DNA of 57,679 bases from an uncultured Alistipes sp. (GTDB taxonomy: Bacteria; Bacteroidota; Bacteroidia; Bacteroidales; Rikenellaceae). The position numbers and the translations under genes were made by a program. Position 1 is the first letter of the stretch, and each line of letters opens with the position of its first letter. The notes under the pieces were generated by a model. The model did not search any database. It was not told the DNA's origin and worked only from the letters and a program-made list of their open reading frames with translations. Of this stretch, positions 7,856-15,798 are shown piece after piece. The stretch covers positions 1 through 57,679 of the forward strand of contig CAOJSG010000009.1 of the NCBI GenBank assembly GCA_948442615.1, written 5' to 3'.

Positions 7856-8719
7856 CTATCGGTGCGCTTCGCGCAGCAGCTCGCCCAGCACCCCGATGTC
7901 GTCGGCGACGATATGCGGCTGGGTCTCCGCCCGGTCGGCGATGTCGAGCGTCGTCTCGCCTGAGAGCACCAGCACGCCCATCGCGCCGGCGTTGTGGGCC
8001 ATCTGCACGTCGGTGTAGATGCGGTCGCCCACCATGGCGATCTGGTCCGGTTCGAGGCCGTGGCGGTGCAGGATGCCCGAGAGCATGTTGGGGTCGGGTT
8101 TGCCCAGCGTGATGTCGGGCCGGCGTCCGGTGGCATGGGCCAGGCAGGCGCAGATCGACCCGCAGTCCACCAGCACCGTCCGCTGGTCGGTGGGGCATAC
8201 GCGGTCGGGGTTGGTGGCGATGTAGGGCACGCCCTGCGAGATCCACCAGGCCGCGCGGCACAGCCGGTCGTAGCGCAGCGTCATGTCGAACGCCGCCACG
8301 ATCGCGTCGGGCACGTCGTCGGGCGAGTCGGCAGCCGATTCGAAGCCTGCGGCCTCGAATTCGGAGATCATCGACGGCGTGCCCAGCAGAAACAGGCGTT
8401 TGGCTGCGGGGTGCTGCGTCCGGATGTAGTCGATGGTCGCCAGCGCCGTGGTGTACATTTCGTCGTGCGTGGCGCGGATGCCGAGCGTCTCGAGCTTATG
8501 CAGGTAGTCGGCGATCGATTTGGAGGGGTTGTTCGTGAGGAACGAGTAGCCGATCCCCGCTTCGCGCAGTCCGGCCAGGAAGGGTTTGGTGAAGGGGAAG
8601 AGCGACATGCCCATATAGATCGTGCCGTCCATGTCGAGTGCCACGTGCCGGATGCGGCGCAGCCGCGCCATCAGTTCTTCGTGCCCGTAAACCGAGCGGT
8701 ACTTGTGGAATTCTTGCAT
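7856..8719 (-). CDS. HAD-superfamily phosphatase, subfamily IIA (NagD/AraL-like)
   Basis: This 287-residue cytosolic enzyme should hydrolyse a small phosphate ester. HAD motif I is DMDGTIY (nucleophile D29, acid D31), motif II is TNNPSKS, the motif III lysine is in LGKPDPNM, and motif IV is GDRIYTDV. A cap domain between motifs II and III marks subfamily IIA, whose members include nucleotide, phosphoglycolate and glycerol-phosphate phosphatases. The start overlaps the stop of the upstream glycerophosphodiesterase by one base, so they are co-transcribed. A G1P-dehydrogenase family gene nearby recalls the B. subtilis araL-araM pairing and suggests glycerol phosphate as a substrate, which is inference. 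Confidence 0.82.
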   Translation of the reverse strand: MQEFHKYRSVYGHEELMARLRRIRHVALDMDGTIYMGMSLFPFTKPFLAGLREAGIGYSFLTNNPSKSIADYLHKLETLGIRATHDEMYTTALATIDYIRTQHPAAKRLFLLGTPSMISEFEAAGFESAADSPDDVPDAIVAAFDMTLRYDRLCRAAWWISQGVPYIATNPDRVCPTDQRTVLVDCGSICACLAHATGRRPDITLGKPDPNMLSGILHRHGLEPDQIAMVGDRIYTDVQMAHNAGAMGVLVLSGETTLDIADRAETQPHIVADDIGVLGELLREAHR

Positions 8720-9621
8720 TATCGGTTGAGATTGAGTGTTCGGAAGAGGGCGGGGTAGTCGGTCTCGATGACGTCGCACCCCGTGGGGATCTCCAGGCGG
8801 TATCCCGCGATCCGGTTTTCGTCGTCTGCGCGCCGGTCGTGGGTCGGCGCCACGGAGATCATGCACATCACGCCGTTGGCGTGCAGCCGGTCGTACAGCT
8901 CCTGCTGCGCCGGGACCATCATGGTGCCCACGTAGGCCAGCATCTGCGACCACGGGATGCCCGCCCGTTCGTAGCGGCGGTACTCCTTCATCTCCTTGCA
9001 CCAGCACGAGAACATCGCCTCGGGGTCGCGGTCGAGATAGATGCGCGCCTGCGCGGCGTCGTGCACGGTGTACATGACGTTGGGCGGCGCCAACCGGTTG
9101 ACGAACGCGGACATCGTCTCCGGCGGCACGTCCTTGATGTCGAGGTTGAGGATCGTCCTGCCCCGGCTCCAGGCGATGCACGCCTCGAGCGTCGGGATCT
9201 TGTAGGGGGTGACGTTGCCTTCGCGGTCCTTGAGGAAGAACGCCTGCAATTCCTCGTAGGTGTAGTCCGACACCCGGCCCGTGCCGGTGGTCGTGCGGTC
9301 GATCGTCGCGTCGTGCATCAGCACGATCACGCTGTCGCGGGTCAGGCGCGGGTCGATCTCGAAGAACGACGGCATCATCGAGAGCGTCTTCTCGAACGAT
9401 TCGATGCAGTTTTCGGGATAGCCGGCCATCATGCCGCCGCGGTGGCCGCTGACGACGATGGGGCGGTCGGGCGCATGGCGGAACCAGGCGTGCAGCTGCG
9501 CGCGGGTCCGGATGTCGATGTAGTGGGGGCCTTCGGCGTCGTTGCGGCTGCGGGCGGTGCGGCAGCCGGCTGCGAGGAGCGCGATGCCGAGCAGAAGGAG
9601 GGTCGTGCGGCGTGTTTTCAT
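8719..9621 (-). CDS. Glycerophosphodiester phosphodiesterase, lipoprotein
   Basis: This 300-residue enzyme should cleave glycerophosphodiesters to glycerol phosphate and an alcohol outside the cytoplasm. The N terminus has a lipoprotein signal with lipobox LAAGC (Cys20). The GDPD TIM-barrel motifs are present: HRGG (His60), EID (Glu88, Asp90) and LMHD (His103), together with a PENCIESFE segment. It sits between the metallophosphoesterase (8 bases upstream) and the HAD gene (1-base overlap), forming a three-gene phosphoester operon. The GlpT-like antiporter across the divergent promoter could take up its product. Confidence 0.88.
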   Translation of the reverse strand: MKTRRTTLLLLGIALLAAGCRTARSRNDAEGPHYIDIRTRAQLHAWFRHAPDRPIVVSGHRGGMMAGYPENCIESFEKTLSMMPSFFEIDPRLTRDSVIVLMHDATIDRTTTGTGRVSDYTYEELQAFFLKDREGNVTPYKIPTLEACIAWSRGRTILNLDIKDVPPETMSAFVNRLAPPNVMYTVHDAAQARIYLDRDPEAMFSCWCKEMKEYRRYERAGIPWSQMLAYVGTMMVPAQQELYDRLHANGVMCMISVAPTHDRRADDENRIAGYRLEIPTGCDVIETDYPALFRTLNLNR

Positions 9622-9629
9622 GGCGGGAG

Positions 9630-10814
9630 CTATCGGTTGCGTTTCCCGATCCGATGACGGCGGATCGTCTTCCCGGAGGTGTCCGTCACCTCGATGCCGA
9701 TACCCTGCGGGCCGGCCGTCACTGCGACCCGGTCCCTGTCGGAGTTGACGAGGATCGGGAAGTCGGTGCCGTGGCTTCCGTCGTCGATGTAGTCGAGACG
9801 GTGGTAGTGGCCGCAGAGCATCAGGTCGATGCCGGCCCGGTTGAGGATCGGCACGAAGAGGCGCGCCGTCTCGCGGCATCCGTACCAGCCCTCCGCGTCG
9901 GGCGGCATGTGTATCAGGACGATGCGGTACTCTGCCGAGCGGAACTCCTCGCTCCGCACCGCTCGTTCGAGCCAGGCGGCCTCCTGCGCGCGGTAGGCGT
10001 CCGAGGCTGCGAGGCCGTAGTAGCGGATGTCGCTGTCGGGCTTGTCCTCGCCGCCGTCGAGCACCAGGAAGTAGGCCGGTCCCTGGCGGAATCCGTAGTA
10101 GGTTTCGCCCGTGGGCGTGGGGAAATAGTCGAGGAAACGGGAGGCGTGCGACCCGCGGTTTTCGTGGTTGCCGCGCGTGACGACGATCGGGATGCCGGCC
10201 GTGCCGAGCACCTCGCCCGTGGTGCGGAGGTAGCCGTCGAGCAGCTGCGCTTCGTCTTCGATCTGGGTCAGCATGTCGCCGTTCAGACAGACGAAGTCGG
10301 GGCGTGCGCGGCCGGCGCCGTCGAGCAGCAGGCGGTAGATCGAGTCCCGCCCGTGGATGTCGCAGACCATCCAGAACGAGACGCTGTTCCGCTGCGCGTC
10401 GTGCGTCGCGGCGGGGTAGGGCGCGTGTTTGAGGATGTCGCTGCCGTAGCCTTCGCCCAGCACGACGCGTCGGTTGCCTTCGTCGGCCAGCACGGCCTGC
10501 TGCATGAGGCGGTAGCGGTAGGTGCGTCCGGGTTCGAGCCCGTCGACGCGCACGCGGTGCAGCCTGCCGGTGCGGCGTCTGCCGATGTGCGTGTCGTAGT
10601 ATCGGGGGCGTTCCGCGGCATAGAAGTGCGATCCGTCGTCGGGTGCGACCTCCACCCATGCGGCCGCATCGAGCGTGGTGGTCCATACGACGGTGAACCC
10701 CTCGTCGGTCGGCTGCTGGAGCCAGGGGCCGCCGGCGATCCGCACGGAGGGCTGCGCCGCGGCGGATCCCGCGATGAAAAGCGCGGCGAGCGGTATGAAA
10801 TGGCTTGTTTTCAT
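9630..10814 (-). CDS. Secreted metallophosphoesterase (calcineurin-like, purple-acid-phosphatase-type)
   Basis: The product is 394 residues. A signal peptide covers residues 1-20 (ending SAAAQ), followed by a fibronectin-like N-terminal beta domain (about 24-120) as in purple acid phosphatases, then the calcineurin-like catalytic domain. Metal-binding motifs are DIH (152-154), NGD (178-180), GNHE (215-218) and a C-terminal GHYH. The start at ATG 10814 places the signal peptide at the N terminus; further in-frame codons upstream lie beyond the promoter. It is first in the minus-strand operon, 8 bases before the GDPD gene. Substrate is unknown; a phosphomonoester released from glycerophosphodiesters is plausible. 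Confidence 0.82.
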   Translation of the reverse strand: MKTSHFIPLAALFIAGSAAAQPSVRIAGGPWLQQPTDEGFTVVWTTTLDAAAWVEVAPDDGSHFYAAERPRYYDTHIGRRRTGRLHRVRVDGLEPGRTYRYRLMQQAVLADEGNRRVVLGEGYGSDILKHAPYPAATHDAQRNSVSFWMVCDIHGRDSIYRLLLDGAGRARPDFVCLNGDMLTQIEDEAQLLDGYLRTTGEVLGTAGIPIVVTRGNHENRGSHASRFLDYFPTPTGETYYGFRQGPAYFLVLDGGEDKPDSDIRYYGLAASDAYRAQEAAWLERAVRSEEFRSAEYRIVLIHMPPDAEGWYGCRETARLFVPILNRAGIDLMLCGHYHRLDYIDDGSHGTDFPILVNSDRDRVAVTAGPQGIGIEVTDTSGKTIRRHRIGKRNR

Positions 10815-10826
10815 CGTCTCGTAGTA

Positions 10827-10834
10827 CAAATATA
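10827..10834 (-). promoter_or_regulatory. Promoter -7 element for the phosphoesterase operon
   Basis: The minus strand reads TATATTTG, an exact TAnnTTTG match, 13 bases before the metallophosphoesterase start. No TTG was seen at the ideal -33 spacing. Confidence 0.5.
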
Positions 10835-11223
10835 GGTAAAATAGGTTCGATTTCCGCATGTCGGCGGTCGTTTTTCGTGCCGGCTGCCGCAGAACGGCGT
10901 GCCGGGAGGCCGGGGCCGGCCGGGTTGCGGGGGCGGGAATGTCATGGCGTTCGTGTCTTTCTTTTCTTATCGTTGCCTGTCTGGCCGATTGCGTGCTCAA
11001 ATATATGTTTTTATTTTCTTTCGTGCAACTCTTGCGGTTGACGGAGTTCGGTCGATTCGCCGGTTCTGCCGGGGGCTATCCGCCGGAATTCGATTCCAAT
11101 ATATTGATTATGAATTATATATTGTATGTGTAAGTGAGGCGGTGCGGAAGAAGGTTCTGCTGAGATTGATTGTGAAAGGAAAAATATAATATTGTTTATT
11201 CTTTCTTTTTATATCGCAAATAT

Positions 11224-11253
11224 TTGTCGTTGCGAAAATAATATTTACCTTTG
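11224..11253 (+). promoter_or_regulatory. Promoter for the G1P dehydrogenase gene
   Basis: TTG (11224-11226) is followed after exactly 19 bases by TACCTTTG (11246-11253), a full Bacteroidetes primary-sigma promoter. It gives a leader of roughly 140 bases. Confidence 0.7.
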
Positions 11254-11397
11254 CAGTGCGGATCGTCCGAAACGGCGGCCGGATATTGCGGACGGGCGTG
11301 CACCGCGCATTCGCGGCTTGCGTTTCCGCGCTTCCCCTGCGGTCCGCCGGGCGAGCGGGCGGGCCCGACGCCGGACGACGCGTAAAAGAGAGAGGTT

Positions 11398-12741
11398 ATG
11401 AGCAGCAAAGTTGAGATCGCGCTTTCCCGCACCACCGATACCAAGGCGTTGGTGATCGGCGAAAATACGCTGCCGCAGTGCGCGGCGATGTTCGGGCGGC
11501 TTTTCCCCGGCCGCCGCGCCGTGGTGGTCGCCGACCGGAATACGTGGCGGGTCGCCGGGGTCGAGGTGCACCGTGCGCTCGCCGGGGCGGGAATCGCGCA
11601 GGACGAACCGCATGTCTTTACCGATCCGGATCTTTATGCCGAGTGGCGGTACGTCGAGGAGCTGGATGTCTGCCTGGCGGCGACCGATGCGGTCCCCGTG
11701 GCGGTGGGGTCGGGCGTGATCAACGACCTCGCGAAACTGTGCTCCTATCGGAACGGGCGCCGCTACATGACGGTCGGCACGGCCGCGTCGATGGACGGCT
11801 ATACGGCCTACGGCGCTTCGATCACCCGCGACGGCAACAAGCAGACCTTCGACTGTCCGGCGCCGCTGGGCGTGGTGTTCGATCCCGCCGTCGCGGCGCT
11901 GGCGCCCGTGAAGATGTCGGCGGCCGGCTATGCCGATCTGATCGCCAAAATCCCGGCTGCGGCCGACTGGATGCTGGCCGATGCGGTCGGGGCGGAACCG
12001 CTCGACGCGTTCGCCTTCTCGACGGTGCAGCAGGGGCTGCGCGATGCCCTCTGCGATCCGAAAGGGGTTCGCGACGGCAGCGTGGCGCGGGTGGAGCAGC
12101 TGGCCGAGGGGCTGCTGCTGAGCGGCTTCGCCATGCAGGCCATTCGGTCGAGTCGTCCGGCTTCGGGGGCCGAGCACCAGTTCAGCCATTTGTGGGACAT
12201 GGAGCATCTGAAGTTCGAGGGCGATGCCGTGTCGCACGGTTTCAAGGTGGGGATCGGGACGTTGGCGTCGACGGCTTTTCTGGAGATGCTGCTCGAAGAG
12301 CGGGTCGAACGGCTGGATGTCGGCGCCTGCGTCGATGGATGGAAATCGTGGGAGGAGACGGCGTGCGACATCCGCAGGCTCTTCGGCGACGATACGCAGC
12401 TGGCCGCCCGCGCGCTGACGGAGACGGCCGGCAAATATGTCGACAGGGAGGGGCTGCGCCGCCAGCTGGAGGCGCTGAAGGCCGGGTGGCCGGAGCTGCG
12501 CGAGCGGATCCGGCGCCAGATCATTCCGTTCGGCGAGGTCCGGCGCCGGCTGCAGCTGGTGGGGGCGCCTTTCGAGCCTGAACAGATCGGCGTGTCGCGC
12601 CGGAGATTCCGCGCCAGCTTCGAGAAGATTCCCTACATGCGCAGCCGCTATTCGGTGGTCGACGTGGCGTTCCGCTGCGGCTGGATGGAGCGGTGGCTCG
12701 ACCGGCTCTTCGGGCGGGGCGGCATCTGGGAGATCGTCTGA
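11398..12741 (+). CDS. sn-Glycerol-1-phosphate dehydrogenase family protein (AraM/EgsA-like)
   Basis: This 447-residue cytosolic enzyme should interconvert dihydroxyacetone phosphate and sn-glycerol-1-phosphate with NAD(P)H. The Rossmann half has GSGVINDLAK (104-113) and the diagnostic TAASMDGYTAYGAS segment (128-141). Metal ligands expected from the family appear as Asp180 (AGYADLIAK), a histidine in EHQFSH (260-264) and His280 (SHGFKVGIG). ATG 11398 has a purine-rich stretch just upstream. Nearby GDPD, HAD-IIA phosphatase and GlpT-like genes suggest phosphoglycerol catabolism or salvage. Stereospecificity for G1P rather than another polyol phosphate cannot be read from sequence. Confidence 0.75.
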   Translation: MSSKVEIALSRTTDTKALVIGENTLPQCAAMFGRLFPGRRAVVVADRNTWRVAGVEVHRALAGAGIAQDEPHVFTDPDLYAEWRYVEELDVCLAATDAVPVAVGSGVINDLAKLCSYRNGRRYMTVGTAASMDGYTAYGASITRDGNKQTFDCPAPLGVVFDPAVAALAPVKMSAAGYADLIAKIPAAADWMLADAVGAEPLDAFAFSTVQQGLRDALCDPKGVRDGSVARVEQLAEGLLLSGFAMQAIRSSRPASGAEHQFSHLWDMEHLKFEGDAVSHGFKVGIGTLASTAFLEMLLEERVERLDVGACVDGWKSWEETACDIRRLFGDDTQLAARALTETAGKYVDREGLRRQLEALKAGWPELRERIRRQIIPFGEVRRRLQLVGAPFEPEQIGVSRRRFRASFEKIPYMRSRYSVVDVAFRCGWMERWLDRLFGRGGIWEIV

Positions 12742-12837
12742 CCGGGGCGGCGGAATGCGGCGGACGGGACCGGAAATGCGTTGTGTGCTTGCGATATGCG
12801 CTTTTCGGGCGGCGGGGCGAAAATTTGCGGAAATCTG

Positions 12838-12868
12838 TTGGATTATCGCTCCGAAAGTCGTATGTTTG
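12838..12868 (+). promoter_or_regulatory. Promoter for the GlpT-like antiporter
   Basis: TTG (12838-12840), a 20-base spacer, then TATGTTTG (12861-12868), about 31 bases before the start codon. Confidence 0.6.
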
Positions 12869-12899
12869 TATTCTGAAACCGTAAACTTTCATTTCGAAA

Positions 12900-14633
12900 A
12901 TGACCCCCGAACAGAACAAACGATTCAAGTACTGGCAGACCCGCACCATTCTGGCGACGATGATCGGCTATGCCCTCTTCTATTTCGTCCGCAAGAACTT
13001 CTCGCTGGCCATGCCCGGCCTGGAGGCCGACCTCGGCATCTCGAAGACCAGCCTGGGCATCTTCCTTACGCTCAACGGCGTGATATACGGGTTCTCGCGC
13101 TTCTTCAACGGCATTCTCGCCGACCGGATGAACGCCCGCTGGTACATGTCGATCGGCCTGGCGCTGTGCGCGCTGTCGAATCTGGCGTTCGGCTTCGGTG
13201 AGGATATCTCCTACTGGATCACGGGCGAACACGACGGTTCGCAGTTCACCAATACGATGGTTCTCTTCATGGGCGTCATGTGGGTGGTCAACGGCCTGCT
13301 GCAGGGCACGGGCTTCCCGCCCTGCGCGCGGCTGCTCACCCACTGGATTCCGCCCACGGAACTGGCCACCAAGATGTCGTGGTGGAATACGTCGCACTCG
13401 ATCGGCGCCGGTCTGGTGGTGATCCTGTGCGGCTACGTGATGGGGACGATGGGTATGAACATGACCTCCGACTCCGAAGCCGTGGAGCGTACGCTGCGCA
13501 ATCTGCATGTCTGGAGCGCCGAAGCGCCGGCGCAGCCGGTCGCCGTGGCGGCGGGTCGGCTTTTCTCTGCCGACGAACTGGCCCGGGCGGCCCTGCCCAT
13601 GGCCGAACCCGCAGCCGAAGCGGCGGTCGAACCTGCGGCCGAAACGCCGGTCGTATCCGCGGCCGCGGAGGGCGTTGCCGAGCCTGCCGTCGAATCGGCC
13701 GCCGATCCAGCTGCAGAGGCGATCGGCATGGAGCGCATCGTGGCGGCCATTCAGCGCGGTCCCGAGGCGGTCAGGGCGCTCACCGAGGAGATGGCCGACC
13801 GGGAAGAGGCCGGCAAGATCCGGCAGGCGGCGAGCAGCGTCGCCCACGTGGGGGCCTGGCGCTGGTGTTTCTGGATTCCGGCGGCGATCTCGCTGCTGGG
13901 AGCCCTGGCGCTGGTTGTGCTGCTGCGCGATACCCCCTCGTCGGTCGGGCTGCCCGAGCTGGCGGGCACCGAAACCCGGGAGGACAAGACCGCCGCACGG
14001 GGCGCCGAACACCGCGCGTTCCTGCGCAAGCACGTCTTCGGCAATCCGCTGATCTGGATTCTGGGCTTCGCCAACTTCTTCGTCTACGTCGTCCGGTTCT
14101 CGGTGCTCGACTGGGGGCCCTCGCTGCTCAGCCAGTCGAAGGGCGTCAGCATGGAGCACGCCGGGTGGCTGGTGGCGATGTTCGAGATCGCCGGCATCAT
14201 CGGCATGGTCTTCTCGGGCTGGGCTACGGACCGCTGGCTGAAGGGCCGGGCGCACCGGACCTGCGTCTTCTGCATGGCGGGGGCCGCGCTCTTCGTCTTC
14301 CTCTTCTGGCAGCTGCCGGCGGATGCGCCCGTGTGGCTGCTGTTCGCGACGCTCTGCGCCGCGGGCTTCTGCATCTACGGACCCCAGGCGCTGATCGGTA
14401 TCGCCGCGGCCAACCAGGCCACGAAGAAGGCCGCAGCCACCGCCAACGGACTTACGGGGCTGTTCGGCTATGCGAGCACGGTGGTTTCGGGCGTCGGCCT
14501 GGGATACGTGGCGCAGCATTACGGCTGGAACTGGGCCTATGTCGGGATCATTCTGCTCGCGGTCGTCGGCATGGCGGTGTTCCTGCTGATGTGGGGCGCC
14601 CGGGCCGACGGATACGATTCGGAGACTGCATAG
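12900..14633 (+). CDS. MFS organophosphate:phosphate antiporter (GlpT/UhpT family) with large insertion
   Basis: This 577-residue inner membrane transporter should exchange glycerol phosphate or a similar organophosphate for phosphate. Family hallmarks include FVRKNFSLAMPGL (Arg31, the position of the substrate-binding arginine of GlpT), GFPPCARLLTHW and RDTPSSVGLP. Typical members have about 450 residues. The excess is an insertion of about 130 residues (roughly 187-317) between predicted TM5 and TM6, where GlpT has only a short periplasmic turn. The insert includes an Ala/Pro/Glu-rich repeat (about 235-274). It follows the dehydrogenase gene by 158 bases and has its own promoter. The reading frame is intact across the insertion. 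Confidence 0.82.
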   Translation: MTPEQNKRFKYWQTRTILATMIGYALFYFVRKNFSLAMPGLEADLGISKTSLGIFLTLNGVIYGFSRFFNGILADRMNARWYMSIGLALCALSNLAFGFGEDISYWITGEHDGSQFTNTMVLFMGVMWVVNGLLQGTGFPPCARLLTHWIPPTELATKMSWWNTSHSIGAGLVVILCGYVMGTMGMNMTSDSEAVERTLRNLHVWSAEAPAQPVAVAAGRLFSADELARAALPMAEPAAEAAVEPAAETPVVSAAAEGVAEPAVESAADPAAEAIGMERIVAAIQRGPEAVRALTEEMADREEAGKIRQAASSVAHVGAWRWCFWIPAAISLLGALALVVLLRDTPSSVGLPELAGTETREDKTAARGAEHRAFLRKHVFGNPLIWILGFANFFVYVVRFSVLDWGPSLLSQSKGVSMEHAGWLVAMFEIAGIIGMVFSGWATDRWLKGRAHRTCVFCMAGAALFVFLFWQLPADAPVWLLFATLCAAGFCIYGPQALIGIAAANQATKKAAATANGLTGLFGYASTVVSGVGLGYVAQHYGWNWAYVGIILLAVVGMAVFLLMWGARADGYDSETA

Positions 14634-14706
14634 CGCCGTGCGGCGCGGCCGCCGGATGATGCCGCGCGGCGGATGCCGGACGGGAAACCCGTTGTCGTTG
14701 TGGAGC

Positions 14707-14738
14707 TTGTGCCGGATTCGGATTTTTTTGTACCTTTG
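14707..14738 (+). promoter_or_regulatory. Promoter for the DeoR-type regulator
   Basis: TTG (14707-14709), 21-base spacer, TACCTTTG (14731-14738), 29 bases before the ATG. A GTG in the promoter itself is in frame but is unlikely to be used as a start. Confidence 0.6.
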
Positions 14739-14767
14739 TGCACGAAACGTTAAAAACAGAAAGAGTT

Positions 14768-15541
14768 ATGTTGAGTATCGCCGAGCGGCACAAATATATT
14801 CTGGACAGCCTGAACAAGTACGGGTTCGTCCGCATCACCGACGTGGCCAACGAGTTGGGCGTGACGAAGGTGACCATCCGCAAGGATGTCAAGATCCTGG
14901 AGGGCAAGGGGCTGCTCTACAAGGTGCACGGCAGCGCCCGTCCGGCCAATCCGCATGTGGCCGACCTGGACGTGCACGTGAAGGATACGATGAACCGCGA
15001 TGCCAAGCGCCTGATCGCCCGGCGGGCGATCGAGATGGTCGAGGACGACGATTCGATCATCGTGGCCTCGGGATCGACGATCTATGCCTTCGCCGAAGAG
15101 ATCAAGGCCCGCACCTGGCGCCATCTGAATATCGTCACGCCGTTTCTGCGGCTGGGCGTGCTGCTCAACGAGGCGGACCACGTGAATGTCGTGCAGCTGG
15201 GCGGCTGCGTGCACAAGAAATCGCTGTCGGTGCTGGGCGAGGAGACGGGGCGGTCGCTGGACGACTGCATCTGCTCGAAACTCTTCTTCGGGGTGGACGG
15301 CATCGACCCCGAACACGGGATCACTACGTCGACCATCGACGAGGCGAAGCTGACGCGCAAGATGATGAAGGCCGCGTCGCGGAACATCGTGCTGGCCGAT
15401 TCGTCGAAATTCGGCCAGCGGGGCTTCGGGCGCATCTGCTCGCTGGAGGACGTCGACGCGATCGTCACCGACGGGGGGATCTCCGAACAGATGGCGGCCA
15501 TGATCGAGGAGGCCGGCGTGGATCTGGTCATCGTCCGGTGA
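14768..15541 (+). CDS. DeoR/GlpR-family transcriptional regulator
   Basis: This 257-residue repressor-type protein has an N-terminal winged helix (about 4-58) with the DeoR signature around ITDVANELGVTKVTIRKDV and KVHGSA. A C-terminal sugar-phosphate-sensing domain follows, with IIVASGSTIYAFA, VVQLGG, DGIDPEHGITT and VLADSSKFG, all typical of the family. The start is ATG 14768, preceded by AGAAAGAG; the in-frame GTG upstream lies in the promoter. It follows the GlpT-like and G1P-dehydrogenase genes, so a phosphorylated glycerol metabolite is a reasonable effector. No operator was identified. Confidence 0.85.
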   Translation: MLSIAERHKYILDSLNKYGFVRITDVANELGVTKVTIRKDVKILEGKGLLYKVHGSARPANPHVADLDVHVKDTMNRDAKRLIARRAIEMVEDDDSIIVASGSTIYAFAEEIKARTWRHLNIVTPFLRLGVLLNEADHVNVVQLGGCVHKKSLSVLGEETGRSLDDCICSKLFFGVDGIDPEHGITTSTIDEAKLTRKMMKAASRNIVLADSSKFGQRGFGRICSLEDVDAIVTDGGISEQMAAMIEEAGVDLVIVR

Positions 15542-15604
15542 GGCGGGTCGCCGCCGGCGGGAGGGATTCGCACGGCCGGGTTCGGAAAAAATCGGCCGAA
15601 GATT

Positions 15605-15634
15605 TTGTCGCACGCGATAAATGCGTTATCTTTG
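15605..15634 (+). promoter_or_regulatory. Promoter for the pyr operon leader
   Basis: TTG (15605-15607), exactly 19 bases, TATCTTTG (15627-15634). Transcription should begin near 15641, about 20 bases before the leader ORF and about 160 bases before pyrC. Confidence 0.75.
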
Positions 15635-15660
15635 CCGACGAATATAAGGATTCCGAACCC

Positions 15661-15759
15661 ATGAACGGCAAACCCCTCAGCGCGCAGGCGCAGTCTTTCT
15701 GGCAAGATAATCGAACGGGTTATCCCTCTTCTTGGTTTTCGGACGTTTTGTTTCAATAG
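15661..15759 (+). CDS. Putative pyr operon leader peptide (32 residues)
   Basis: ATG 15661 opens a 32-codon frame ending at TAG 15757-15759. The promoter is just upstream and the stop codon lies inside the 5' arm of the attenuator hairpin. The peptide has no recognised domain; it contains Gln9, Gln11, Trp14 and the run Gln15-Asp16-Asn17-Arg18 over the first leader hairpin. The last third is U-rich at the RNA level (about half U from 15721 to 15756). Position and structure suggest a regulatory ORF whose translation controls termination. Translation itself is inferred. Confidence 0.55.
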   Translation: MNGKPLSAQAQSFWQDNRTGYPSSWFSDVLFQ

Positions 15760-15787
15760 GATAGCTGTTTGGCTGTCCTATTTTTTT
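15706..15787 (+). promoter_or_regulatory. Putative transcription attenuator of the pyr operon
   Basis: Four segments can form exclusive pairings. Segment 1 (15706-15712) pairs with segment 2 (15718-15724): 7 bp, 5-base loop. Segment 2 (15718-15725) pairs with segment 3 (15759-15766): 8 bp including two G-U pairs, an antiterminator. Segment 3 (15755-15765) pairs with segment 4 (15772-15782): 11 bp with one G-U, 6-base loop, followed by seven T (15781-15787), an intrinsic terminator. This is the 1:2, 2:3, 3:4 logic of trp-type attenuators, and the leader ORF runs through segments 1 and 2 and stops in 3. It lies 11 bases before pyrC. Confidence 0.6.
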
Positions 15788-15798
15788 AGCTGTCGGCA

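Larger units (their letters stand above)
10815..11397. other. Divergent intergenic region with AT-rich island
   Basis: These 583 bases separate two divergent operons. They hold a minus-strand promoter (10827-10834), a strikingly AT-rich stretch (about 11080-11250) in otherwise GC-rich DNA, a plus-strand promoter (11224-11253), and a GC-rich leader of about 140 bases. Small open frames crossing the promoter have no recognisable domain. Confidence 0.5.

Noticed and set aside
11192..11401. Small plus-strand ORF ahead of the G1P dehydrogenase gene
   Set aside because: It overlaps the consensus promoter and turns Arg-rich after it; no domain, so not called.
13433..13750. Possible separate minus-strand alanine/serine-rich small protein within the antiporter insertion
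   Set aside because: It is the antisense of a repetitive Ala/Glu coding segment; the sense frame is intact and flanked by TM helices of the transporter.
15661..15787. PyrR-type attenuator in the pyr leader
   Set aside because: The conserved PyrR-binding loop known from Bacillus leaders is not visible; the leader-ORF model explains the structure better.
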